Of a stretch of DNA of 64,000 nucleotides, positions 1 to 11,600 are shown in pieces. Below the pieces are notes generated by a model. That model had not been told where the DNA came from. It did no database searches and was given only the letters and a program-made list of their open reading frames with translations. Each line of letters opens with the position of its first letter. Positions within the stretch are counted from its first letter, which is position 1. The DNA comes from Diprion similis. Lineage: Eukaryota > Arthropoda > Insecta > Hymenoptera > Diprionidae. Both the position numbers and the translations under genes were made by a program. The stretch is taken from positions 11,627,001 to 11,691,000 of the forward strand of contig NC_060105.1 of NCBI RefSeq assembly GCF_021155765.1, written 5' to 3'.

Positions 1-2410
1 ATTGCCGAAACCGACTCAAGAGAAAAGTTTTTTTTCTACTTTCGAAAAATGACTACATTTTTATGCTTTGAAAATACTTTCATAATCAGTCTTCAGCCGA
101 GACATTATCCCGGCGGGATTTGAATTTTTATCTAAAAAATATTAAAAACCTCCAAGAACATCTCATTACTCAACCTAAGCAGCTCTTTGCCGCAAAAAAA
201 GCTCTTTCGTTCTTCTACCTCTTACGCTGTAACGACTGTATTATCTCGTGAATACGGTACAAGGAAGGAAACTATTATGCTTTATCGGTCATAGCACTTC
301 TATTTATGATAGGTATCCTATTTCTTATGAAAAATAATCACACGTTGCCCTTCCGGATTCTCTCGATAACTTTGAGAAGTGCCAAGTATTCTAAAGTTAA
401 TTCACATCAGCGTTCATAATCGGTCACAAATTCTATCACCAGCTATCCACAAACATTTGGAATTGTACAAAAATTTCAAACTAGATTGTTTTTGTCAATC
501 TCTATGAAATGTGATTATAAACGTGCAATCTTTTGTTACCTTTATTTTACATTGTCTTATTTTACTCTAATCAATTACTATAAACTATTTCATTGATACA
601 TTAAAGATAAATTTTTCGTTAAATCAAGTTAAAATTTTTAGAAACCTTTATCCTATCTGGCAAGCTTAAGTACCACTTGTAAAATATGGTGATCTTTTTT
701 TTTTACGGACGATGTTATTTTGAAAAGAACATCAAGTACGGAGTGAATAAATAAATTTTAATGTTCGTAATATAGTCGTGGAATTCAGGTTGCAACAATG
801 CCAAATAATACGAGGACCCGTACGAAAACCGCGAGCAGCTTTTGCTCTTACTTAAATTATTTCAAGTACACACTTTCTGGATTCTCTACAGCCCTTATCG
901 TCCAGTAAACTTCTTCATGTGGAAGGTACGTCCAGATAGCTCGAGGGCTGTAAGCAAAAAATCTGGGTAACTAAAATTACATCTTTAATTAACGCAACCC
1001 TTTTGCTGAGTTGTCTCTACCGCGCAACTATTCGCAATTCCCATTAGTTACTCCAGGCAGCTTGAAAGCTCTTTGTCCCAAGCTTCCGTCACGCTTTTCA
1101 CATACGGCTGAAAACCAAATCTCTCTCAACCAATTCTTATCTCGTTCAAACCGCACTATTAGATACAGATATATGTGGGTTGGTTGGCTTGAAGGTGTAT
1201 CGCGGTGAGTAAAGATCGTCGTCGAATAAATTTTTCAGTTACTATTGAGATTGTCACTTTGCGATGCGCCATCTGGTGGAAAAAAAAACGAACTAATGCA
1301 ACCAGGCTCACAGCTGACCGTTAACAGGGTTTTTTGCGTGTATATCATTGTTTGCGTTTCGTCAATTTTGATGACACGAGTAATTTGAAATTCCAAGAAT
1401 CACGATTTTCCTCCAATTGAAGTGAAAAACTTGGATTATGTGGTGATAAAATGGCGCCGACAATCAAGCTCTGATGTCATGAAGACATATTCCAATAGGC
1501 ATTAGTTTCAAGAGCTTTTGAGGCCAACCGGTTTCGGATATGAATATGGTGTCTCTGCGCAAACGAACCAACGAAAGGCGGTATTGTATTACAATTTCAA
1601 CACCATGAAATTACGTTTAATTAACTTTCGGATAAAATCTAATGTCAGAAACCTCGAGTTACTAGTCTTGAGGATTTGGAATAAAACGTTCCAAATTTAT
1701 ATATAATTGTAGGTTATATTATAAATAATATAACCTATATATAACTCTGAAAATTTCTGATTTCGAATTACAAGTTTGACTGTCAAACGGTCACAGCGTA
1801 TAAAATATACGAGTGAAAAAATGGCACCAGCCTGAAAGCACGGGTTGGTATGCAGTTAGTTTTCTCAGTAACTTTGTAGCGACTTTGCAGAGTCTAGAAG
1901 TGAATGTAGATTGGAAACCGTAACTAAATATTGGCTTTTGCCAGTAGTGCAGCCCTTTCTATCAACCAATGCGCTGCGCACGAACAGACAGAGTTTATCC
2001 ACACGCATGCAACTTGAACATAAACAAACCAAACGTACATACATGCGAAATAAAACATGCTTTTGTACGTGGAAAACTGAAATATTCACTGAGCTTTACG
2101 AGGAGTTCGAGGATTCGATTCATGGAAATTACTGCGATAATTAGATCTGTAGAAAATTTATAGGGACGTTATCCGGCGCCTCTCGGTGTCCTTCTCTTTC
2201 TCTCTCGAATCTATTCTACTTTATTTCTTCTAAATGCGGACTCTTATTTCATTGGAGCCTTCATCGCCAGTTCGGATTTCAGTACAAAACGTCATTGCGA
2301 GTATTGCAACTATGCCAATGTACCCCTTTATGCAGAAAATATTCATTCAAATAAAGCAAGAATGATAAGGTTTTGAGAGTTGGATTTGTACAGAAAAGTT
2401 GTGTATGTAC
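1..2410. other. Intergenic, no gene recognised
   Basis: I see no coding exon, RNA gene or recognisable transposon protein here. The short open frames are AT-rich chance frames without family motifs. I looked for the missing 5' exon of the downstream prolyl 4-hydroxylase (signal peptide plus an acidic, leucine-rich stretch) and did not find it. The only structured piece is an AT-rich palindrome listed separately. Confidence 0.6.
1710..1737. repeat. AT-rich near-perfect palindrome
   Basis: A 13-bp arm (TAGGTTATATTAT) is followed after two bases by its exact reverse complement. It lies in very AT-rich sequence and could extrude as a cruciform. No function is implied. Confidence 0.85.
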
Positions 2411-2517
2411 GTACACATGCGGAAATTGATTCTGCTTCAGCTGGTTTTCCTTCATTGCCAACGTAGTCGTCTAGGGAGAAAATTTAGCTGTCATAGAATC
2501 AATTTCCGCATGTGTAC
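2411..2517. other. 107-nt hairpin with perfect 23-bp arms (candidate small-RNA precursor or tiny foldback)
   Basis: Bases 2411-2433 are the exact reverse complement of 2495-2517. The 61-base spacer pairs further: 2438-2444 with 2484-2490 (including G-U pairs) and 2445-2449 with 2478-2482, leaving a terminal loop of roughly 27 bases. Overall size and shape resemble an animal miRNA precursor. A perfect, bulge-free 23-bp arm pair is unusual for a conserved miRNA, so a recent foldback or hairpin-RNA locus is an equal alternative. Expression is unknown, and the strand cannot be decided because both strands fold. Confidence 0.6.
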
Positions 2518-2690
2518 CTATTCAGAATGTATCACACGACAAAATCTCAATATGAACCGGCGTCTCTGCATGGTGATGATTCAATAATCAGCAGAGAATA
2601 TCCCGACATTCTCAAGTGTGAAACAAGGTTTGAAATCGATATCGCTGAATCCATTTTGGTATGGACTTGCGATTACTCTTTATGTATAGA

Positions 2691-3067
2691 CTGTGGTGTG
2701 AATAATGTTAGTATACATGGTGTGCCTAGAAGCGCAGCTTCTTTCTCCAAAAAAGTTTTTCTCTCGCGCTGGACTGGACTTAAGCAAGATGTGTACCAAC
2801 GGCGCTAAAGTACCCTAGATCGGTGGTAGTTAATTGTTATGACGTTGAATCTGCGTGAAGCAAAAATAAGCAGGATTTTAAATAACTCACACCAGATGTA
2901 TACATGATGATATTACCGAGACGGGTATCGTTCGCCAGAAAAATAATTCCCTAGCAATATAGGGATTTCTTTAAGCAGTTGGTACACATCTCAATTAAAG
3001 GACTCAACCTCGAAAAAACGGGCGTTTCATAAGAGTTCTAGGCCCACCATGTATACTCTCACCACTG
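2691..3067. mobile_element. Non-autonomous TIR element, family A, copy 1 (377 bp)
   Basis: The termini are inverted copies of a sequence beginning C-T/A-GTGGTG and continuing to GTATACATGG-GTGCCTAG. The element is flanked by a perfect 6-bp direct repeat, TATAGA, at 2685-2690 and 3068-3073. It has no coding capacity. The interior (for example the TAGGGATTTCTTT and CCCTAGAT stretches) recurs in the copies near 5.3-5.8 kb and 62.9-63.4 kb. A 6-bp target duplication is uncommon among cut-and-paste families, so I leave the superfamily open. The left TIR carries a small insertion (about 8 bases) relative to the copy near 63 kb. Confidence 0.85.
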
Positions 3068-5278
3068 TATAGATGTGTGTGTGGATGGGTTAACAAACAG
3101 CATATATGGTTTGACTGTAATATACGAAACGCTCCGGATTTCTATATAATCATACGGGTTACACGATTACCGCGTTGTAAATCACGATTCAATCTAATAA
3201 TTCAATTAGAAATCTAATAACCGGCCATAATTTCGGATACCTATACAAATGTATCCACTTTGCACACGTTAAACTCTCAATTCTACCTATACACGTGACT
3301 ATTATGCTGATCACAGTTCACGTACGCAGTGACACTGTTGTGAAGTAGATATAAACGGCCACGGTGAAAAAAGATCGTTTAACACTCCGTTTAATCTTCA
3401 TCTATCTCACTCTCTCTTTCTCCGAGAATAATTATTACTATCTACTACCGCAGCTTCGGAATATATTGCTGCACGGAAAGTTTCCCTGCTACTTTCGTAA
3501 CGCAATTTCAATTAATTTAGCCATTAATTGACGACAAAGTTAATTATGAGTTCATGACCCTGCAGCCCAGCCCAGCAAAGCTTTTGCCACTTGCGTTGAC
3601 GTCATGGTGCCAATTTTCTTGCTACGCTTCGATATATTAACGTATACAAGTTTCCTTATAATAGAAGGGCCACTGAGCTCACTTGCGATTATGTGCGATA
3701 CTTTCACACACGACCGTTGGTTGGAAACCAATTATTTAGTATTTAGTATTGCCATTTCATGTGATGAAATTTGCCAAACAGGAAGGAGACGTAAAACACT
3801 ACCCAGCGACCATCTAAATGTTCCTCTGAATTAACAACATTCGCTGAACTCAACGTGTCAAATTCGTGCCCCTACAAACGAACTTGTATTGTATTTATAT
3901 GGCTTATCGTCATGCCGCTATCGATTATGGGGTGAATGCTGTTGGACCAGTAGCCAAGTCATCTTACAGCGTCCGCCTTGAACAATTCCAAATCTGTTTA
4001 CGTTGAATTTAAGGTATCTGACCACCCTTGCCAGTAAAACAACTAACTTATATTCAGAAAATTATAATCTCGAAAATATCGAACGAAATTGTAAATAAAT
4101 AAATTACTTTTTTAGTAATGGTCGTTAAACCTATTAAGTAACATTATTCTCGAACCGTCTCTTTCTTGCCTAGTTTTTTTATTTATTTTCGGCAAAGAAA
4201 ATGCGTGTCTTTTGCGTGAAAAAACATAAGTACATGCAACAATGGCTCGCAACCTGCGAGCCAGTCGTTTTATAACATGTGTGCATATAGGTATACACAT
4301 GTCGGTCAGTAAACGTTTTAATTAAATTTCACATCTTTTCCTAAACAAATTTAACGACGTAAGCATTTCACTGCCCGTTTAAAATTGAACTCCGTACTGC
4401 AAAGTAATTTTTTCATTTAAAATGTGTGTTTTGCTAACATAACATATAATTTCATCATGCACGTGCACGTGTTCACATATTAAGTGTCCATTATATCTGA
4501 GCATACAGATATAATAGTAGCATCATAATGTACAGAAAAGGTGAAAATATGTCTACCAAATTCAAATTTTCCATCACTTGGAATCTCGCAATTATTTTTT
4601 ATCCTTAAAAAAGAGCTTTATTTATTTTTATTTTTTTCACAGGAGTCCAAAAATCCGACCTGAAGCAAATAAATAGAGTCGAATCGAAATTCGATACAGT
4701 TAGTTATTTATACCAGATTCTATCTTTAATATAGAACGTCGTTATTTTGCAACTTTATGATAACCTAAAATTTAGCAAACCGTTAATATAGCAGCAACAT
4801 GAAACTCAGATGTTTTAAATTCAACTTCTCCAGTTATTCTAAACGTTTCTATTCGTTAAGGTTACTAACTTCAGTCTCCTAATGTCATATTTACTCGTTG
4901 GAATTACAAATGCAAGCTGTTACGCGAAAACGGTAGGAGGAAGTGCAAAAGGAGAAACGAAAAATGAAATAAAAGTAAAAAACAAATACTAAGAGAGGAA
5001 ACTAAAATCAATAGGAATACAGGCTTGTTATTAAAACGTCTCGCTCCAGTGACGACAGCTGTAAACAACTCAATTCTGCACGAAATTAATTTGTGTTCGT
5101 AAACTGATGAGCGGCCTGGGGCGGGAGAATTTTTTTCTGCACTGCATTTGGCATAAAACTCGATATCCTCTATTTAACGTATCTGGGGTTTGCAATTTCT
5201 TTCTGGCTCTGCACGTACGGTCGTATTCCCTAATTTCGAGAGTGCTACCCTGCCATTCGAAAATATTTCCCTTTTATA
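3068..5278. other. Intergenic, no gene recognised
   Basis: AT-rich sequence with no supportable exon. A short perfect inverted repeat (TTATATCTG, spacer of six, reverse complement) lies near 4494-4517. Nothing else stands out. Confidence 0.6.
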
Positions 5279-5825
5279 CCGTGGTTTGAGTATACATGGA
5301 ATGCCTTAGAGTGCAGCTTCTTTCTCTAAAAAATTTTCTCTCTTGCGCTGAACTGGACTTTAGTAATTTAGTAATACCAACTGCGCCAAATACCCTAGAT
5401 TGGTAATGATTAATGGTAAGATTTTCATTGGCAATAAAAAGCAGCAACAGTTTAGTAACTTACTAGATTTTACTTTGGATTGCGGAACTGCTGTTCGAAT
5501 GAATGAACTTCCAAGCAACAAAAATTTTCAGTGAATCGCTGCTGCTGCTACTACTTTTTGCTGCCCATGAAATCTTACCCTAATTGTTGTGACGTTGACC
5601 AGTTCTACTATAAACTTTATATTCATCTTCGAAAAACATTTGAAACAATCTGTTTTCCATCCACATCACGAATAATCTGTTTGTTACACGATACATAACC
5701 GTCAAACTGTAATGACCTTTCTGTTTTGTTTATTCTACAAGATGGCGTTACCGAGCAGGGTTGCGTTCGATAGATAATTAATTCCCTAACCATATAGGGA
5801 TTTTTTTTAGACACTTGGTACAGCA
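5279..5825. mobile_element. Family A TIR element, copy 2, decayed and 3'-truncated, with a nested element
   Basis: The left terminus matches the family A TIR (CCGTGGTTTGAGTATACATGG with minor differences; shared core GAGTATACATGG). The interior follows copy 1: the CTTCTTTCTC run, the CCCTAGATTGG stretch, a TTACCGAGC stretch and the ATATAGGGATTT motif. The right terminus is not found; similarity to copy 1 fades just after the GGTAC near 5820. A separate inverted-repeat element (5415-5580) interrupts the middle. Confidence 0.7.
5415..5580. mobile_element. Nested ~166-bp inverted-repeat element inside family A copy 2
   Basis: The left end GGTAAGATTTTCATTGGC-AAAAAGCAGCA and the right end are reverse complements over about 35 bases with a few mismatches. 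The segment is absent from the equivalent place in family A copies 1 and 3, where the host reads GATTAATTGTTGTGACG or close to it. TAAT lies on both sides (5411-5414 and 5581-5584), fitting a short target duplication. The empty sites in the other two copies support insertion. No coding capacity. Confidence 0.75.
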
Positions 5826-8644
5826 GCAGCAGACATCGTTTTTTATTGTCAAAGAGAATTCTCACGACTAACGATTTCCCGCCAACGCCAAATCTGCAAA
5901 TCACAATTCCCCAACAAGATTTTCGAACGGGTTGGGATGCCAAGTCACAGAGTTTCATAATTACGCTTCTCCCTTTCACCGAGAACGTATCCCAAGCTTA
6001 TTGTTCATTAATATACATATATAGAAGTGATACTTGTCTGTCTTTGATACCGATTGTTGGATGCTACTCAAAGCATTCAGTCTCTACACAATCCTTCTTG
6101 GAAATGGTAGATAAACAATGCTGCCAATTATACCTCTGGAGTAAGAAATATTATTGTTAAGCTTTTGGTGGGGGAAAACGGGGAAAGTTGACAGAACCAC
6201 CTTTTCAATCTCTTCATACCGAACTGCAGATTCTTACTAGTCAGAAAAAGTGATTGGGTGAGAAATTTTGTTGGTAAAAATACGAGCTGCGTTGTAACTT
6301 TTCAAAAACTAAAGTCAAGTTCAGACAATGTTTTACGGGTTTCACGATTACACTTAGTATTTTCCGTACTGGGTACGTAGTAAATGTATGGGATACATTA
6401 CAGATCGATAAATATCTGACGGATATATAATTTATACATACATACATACGTATATAGACTGCGGGTAAAAAGGTGATATGAAAAATCGTTCACGGCAATC
6501 ATTCCTCGGGTTTTATTACGAGGTTAAAAATAAGGTAAAGGTAGGTATGGACCGTTATTGGATTCTCCAATAAAAGGGAAGGTATCGTCGCGATTCATGG
6601 GCTTATACTCGTAAATCCTCCTATCCTTGATCCGTGAAAGCTGCAGAATCTGTATATCATATATATTCCGCCGGAGCCAGTCTTTCGAGCACTTCATTCT
6701 TCATTTAGTCCGATCATCTCCTCAAAACCCTTAATATACTCGATGAAAATCCCATGCTGCTTTCCCCCATATTCCTCAATCGAGTCAAAGCCTTATGTAC
6801 GTACCTGCTACCCTGTTTTATCTCCCTAAATTATACATCGAAATTGATCAACATTCGCGATGAAAACCATGCCGTTAAGGTCCTTCTCGATCGATGCTTA
6901 AACATCTGTGGGACGTATAGTCATGTCAAAAATGTGTCGAATGAAAAACGTAAGAGAACGAAAATTTATCAGGGTAGTGAAGCTGAGCAAGTTGAATCTG
7001 ATTTAAAGAAGTCTCTGTGATCCAGGAAAAAAACGTTTCAACTCTGACTCAACTTATCGTAAGCTGGAAGAAAAATCTGTGTGTATATAATCTTAACAAT
7101 TTTCAAATGTTGACTCTGTGATTCGAAAAGAAGTACGTTATTGCTAATCAAAATTGAACTTAGACGATCTGTGGTGAATTTATTTACGAATAAAATCAGC
7201 TATTGTTCATAAGAATCAGACGAGCAACAGGATTTTTTAGAGAAAAAATAGTAGAATGATGAGATTTTTATGATCTTAAAATAATGAGGTGTCTTTGGTT
7301 AAATTGCAGTGTTTTAACATTTTCACCACCGTCGCTGGATTAGCTGCAGTGACGCTGTTTAAAAGACTATTTCATCACGTTTTTGTTTCAACGCTTTTTC
7401 AACCTGACTGTACATTTCATGTCCTTAATATCCGTGACGTACTTTATGCGAAAATAGACTTCGATTCTTATGGTCCATCGGAAAGATGCTGAGTTATCCT
7501 GAAATAAAAAGCGCTATCAACGATAATGTCAGACATCCGAGTCGCGGATTCTGATAGAACTTCTATGGATGTTTGTTTGGCTCAATATATAGAAATTCTG
7601 ATGCGTAGGTCCATCTATACTGGATTCTTCTTTACTCGATTTACAGTGGAAGAGATTGTCAACAATTCGCAATTTATACTAGCCTATAGCTCTGTAATAA
7701 TAATATATTCGGTTACACTTTTTGATCTATAAGATCCTGTCATCGAAACTTTAACGGATGCCAATGAAAGTTAATAACTAAGGTAAAAATAACTGACAGG
7801 TTTCATTTGTTATGGAATTTTACTCATCAAACTGCTGACATTATCAATTTTGCCTGGAGTGAAACGAATCCTGTGAAAAAATGAAATACATGAACAATTT
7901 CACTACTATACACATTACGGCTAAAAGAATCTTCTGAACAAGCTGAAATGACAATAATTATCAACTATGATTCCTATTCTGGAAAACTATGTTCCATACA
8001 GATATACTCCGTCATCATCACCATTATTATGACGATACAAATTGAAATAAGGAGATATAACAATGTAATTATAAATAATTTTCCTATGACTCTGAAAAAA
8101 CAGTAATCGAAAAACTTGTTTTAGTTCCATTTGTTTGATTCTTTATTAATTTATATGAAAAACTTGTGCAGGAAAAGCAACCTGTGTTTAATCAAATTGA
8201 CATTTAATTGTGTATAAGAATTTTAACACGATATAACTCAAAATCCTTTCTAAGAAATGAGTAATTTACACTATGCAAATCCCATTACATATTTAAATGT
8301 AATTGAAACGTTTTACTATTCATCTAGTAGATTTAACTATAGGTTTAATTGATTTCAACATCGCACACAGTTCGGTTGACTATATTTTCTAGTACAGACA
8401 AGGGTAGTTATCGTCAGTGTAATTGACCAAACTACTTTTAACAATTATCTCAAAATCTCGCGAGACTTTCTAGTCAGAGTATATTTATTTTTAGATGCCC
8501 ACTTTTTTAAGCGTATAAGCTACAATGTTTTTGAAATGATGCTTAAGCTTTCTAGTTATAATATCTAAAACTTTCGGAAAGCCCATCGCTTAATTTTATC
8601 CGCATATATACATATATACCTAATTGGGAATTTTGCAATTGCAG
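5826..8644. other. Intergenic or upstream intron of the P4HA gene, no exon recognised
   Basis: The first recognised P4HA exon begins at 8645 in the middle of a codon, so at least one upstream exon exists. If it lay within this window, this stretch would be intron. I could not find a signal-peptide exon with the correct phase here. The open frames at 6754-7020 and 7289-7492 show no family motif. Confidence 0.5.
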
Positions 8645-11600
8645 AAATGTCGAAGATTACGCGCGAGAACATGAGGAGGCGTCAAGGAACATCCAGCAGT
8701 ACTTGTCAAATCCAATAAACGCTTATCTTCTGGTGAAGCGTTTGACAACCGACTGGAAACGGATCGAAGAACTAATCACCGAAGACGTCGGAAAAGCTTT
8801 CGTCAGTAACATAACGAACTCGAGGAACGACCTGAAGTTCCCCACAGACGAGGATCTCAATGGGGCTGCGGTAGCGCTCATGAGGCTTCAGGACACATAT
8901 AAGTTGGACACCGCCCACGTGGCCAGGGGGGTCCTTAATGGAGTTCAGTACAGCACTGGTCTCAGCGGTGAGTAAGAATGAAAATCTGTTATTTTTTCCC
9001 GATTAATCGATTATTTTTAAAACCTCGATAACTTTTCCTCAAAATCGTTTCTCGTTTTTTACTCCCGTAAGAGACGCAATGCAAATGATTTTATTCTTTA
9101 TTTTTTTTGTAACAGCGTCATACAGAAAATATCACAGAATTGGTATGGTTTTTGCAATAACAAAATGATTTGTTAATCATTTAATTTAGCAGACTAATTT
9201 TTAATCAGAAAATTAATGAAAATGCAATCACTTGTGTTCGAAAACTCAATTCTTAATCGTGTTTCGCAGCCGGGGATTGTTTCGAACTGGGCAGGCAGTC
9301 GTACAACAATGCCGACTATTACCATACGGTGTTGTGGATGCAGGAAGCCATGGACCGTCTCCAGGAAGAACACAATAGAACTACAACCACGAAACCCGAC
9401 ATTTTGGAGTATCTCGCATTTTCGACTTACATGCAAGGTAACACGGTGGGAATTTACTCTATAACTGTAATTTTGCTTTATTTGAAGCGACATATAACGA
9501 GGAGTTTTACTTAGAAAAAACTTTGGGAAAAATATAATTGAAGGAATAAAAACTAGGATTTTTTACAGATTGTGTTTTTGAACTCTCGAGCAAATATCTC
9601 CTTCATCAATGTTTATATAATGTCCGTATATATCTATAATATATAAGCAAAAACAAAACGACATAACATAAAATATTAACCAATGTTAAGGACAATAGCG
9701 ATTTTGTAAAATACAAGTTTCCTCTGCAACAAGAAAAAGTAGATTGTCATTTATTTTCGATTCTGAAGTGCCATGTCATGCATCAAACATCTCACGATCC
9801 CATGCATCATGTGTGTCTCTAGTTACTTTATTGCGAGGCGCAATCTTTATAACGATAAACTATCTTTTATCCACTAGGAAACGTCGCCCGCGCACTCAGC
9901 ATGACTAACGAACTTCTTGAATTAGTGCCAACCCATCAGCGTGCTCTAGGTAATCGGGCGTACTATCAAGAGGAAATGCAGAAAAAAATGACTCAGAAAA
10001 TACGGAAGCGTGGCGAAGACGGCCAGGAAGAAGCAATTCCAGCTGACCAGGTGAATGATTGAAGCATTTTTCACTTCGTAACAATTTTTAGCTTCTTTTG
10101 TACTGTTTTATTTTGAAAAATTACCCATATATTTTACTTTCAATCGTTAAGTGGCACGTATACATATGTTCGAAAATAATTTTTATCGAAATTTGTAACT
10201 TTCATAATTTTTGAAATGCGAGCTTTTATTATTATTTTCTTTTGTTTCTTCTTTCATTTTATATAAAGGCATTTTTACATTGCGTCTGAATTTTTTTTCA
10301 ATCACTTCTACGTAAAACTCTCATATTTTATGTGCTGCATCACAAAACATTTCAAATACATCATTTTAAGTCAATTTCCTTGACATATGATTTAAAATTG
10401 AAGACTTGCAGAATTCTGAAAATGCATTATTTCTCTTGAATTTAATAAAGAATTTATACGTAAATTTTTTCAATGTTCTTTCGTAATTGGCTATAAATTT
10501 GGTCGCGGAAATTACTTACCAACCATGCTGCGAAGCAGGTGCTTTGCAAAGTGGGCGAGAAAATTTTGAAGTGATCCAAGCAATTAGTCGGTAGTTTGCG
10601 GTATGTTCTTGACATTCAATCAACGAACTCTTGGCGGAAAGACTTGAGAAAACGTCTACCTTCATTTTCTGCGAGTTCTTATTACCAGTCTTATTATCAA
10701 CTGGTACTGGAAAAAGTTTCAAGTTTTTCATTACTTTTCACATAATTTTCTTTCCTAGAATTTTTTTCAGATTGCCCGGTAATAGGTAAAATTTTTGTGC
10801 AAGGCTGCGCGGTAACTTCCTTGTTCCCATGCAATGGTCACAATTGAAAACAGGCAAGAATTGTCGCTTTGAAGAGCTTAAAATTTCGAGAATTTCGATA
10901 TTTCGAAAATCTTTGATACTACACGTTTTCAATTTTAAAATGAACTAAACGAAGTATTTACTGACATGATGTTCTTTAATTTGATGCTTTGGAAAATTGA
11001 ACTTTTTTGTGTAAGTCCAATATTTTACTCAGAAATTCTCTAGATTTCTCTAGAAATTTTCGATTGGCGTAAAGTATCATAAAATCTAAGTATCTATTAA
11101 TAAAATCTATGTATTAGTGACGATAAAACAAATCAAGTCACAATTCGGCAACAGGAAGAATGCCTAGGAGTGTAAAGGAATTCGAAGAATGAACTCCCAT
11201 TATACAATAAATAGGATTTTCGCTGTCAGAGTTTTCGGCGATTAGAAATGTGATACTAGTAATGAGATTTTACTGTGAAAAGAAATTTTTCTCTGCAGGC
11301 TCTTATTATTATTCATATAATTCATTTGAAATACGTTTTTATTAACTAAAGAAGCTGCGTATTTTCCGTTTACAATTATATTTGAAAACAAAGCTGAGAG
11401 AAGTTTGATCATTAGATATTATTCTTTTCCGGCAGTAACTTTCGAGTTTTAATGTGTTGGTTCATAAAAGAAACTAACTGAAAATCAGACCCGATTTAAC
11501 TTTTACAATTTACTGTTCAGCCTTTCACTGTAGCTGAGAAGAAGATCAAAACTTGGGAAGAGTTGACGGAAAGGGAGCGGTATGAAATGCTGTGTCGTGG

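Noticed and set aside
5623..5979. 118-codon minus-strand open frame
   Set aside because: It overlaps the decayed family A transposon and has no domain signal.
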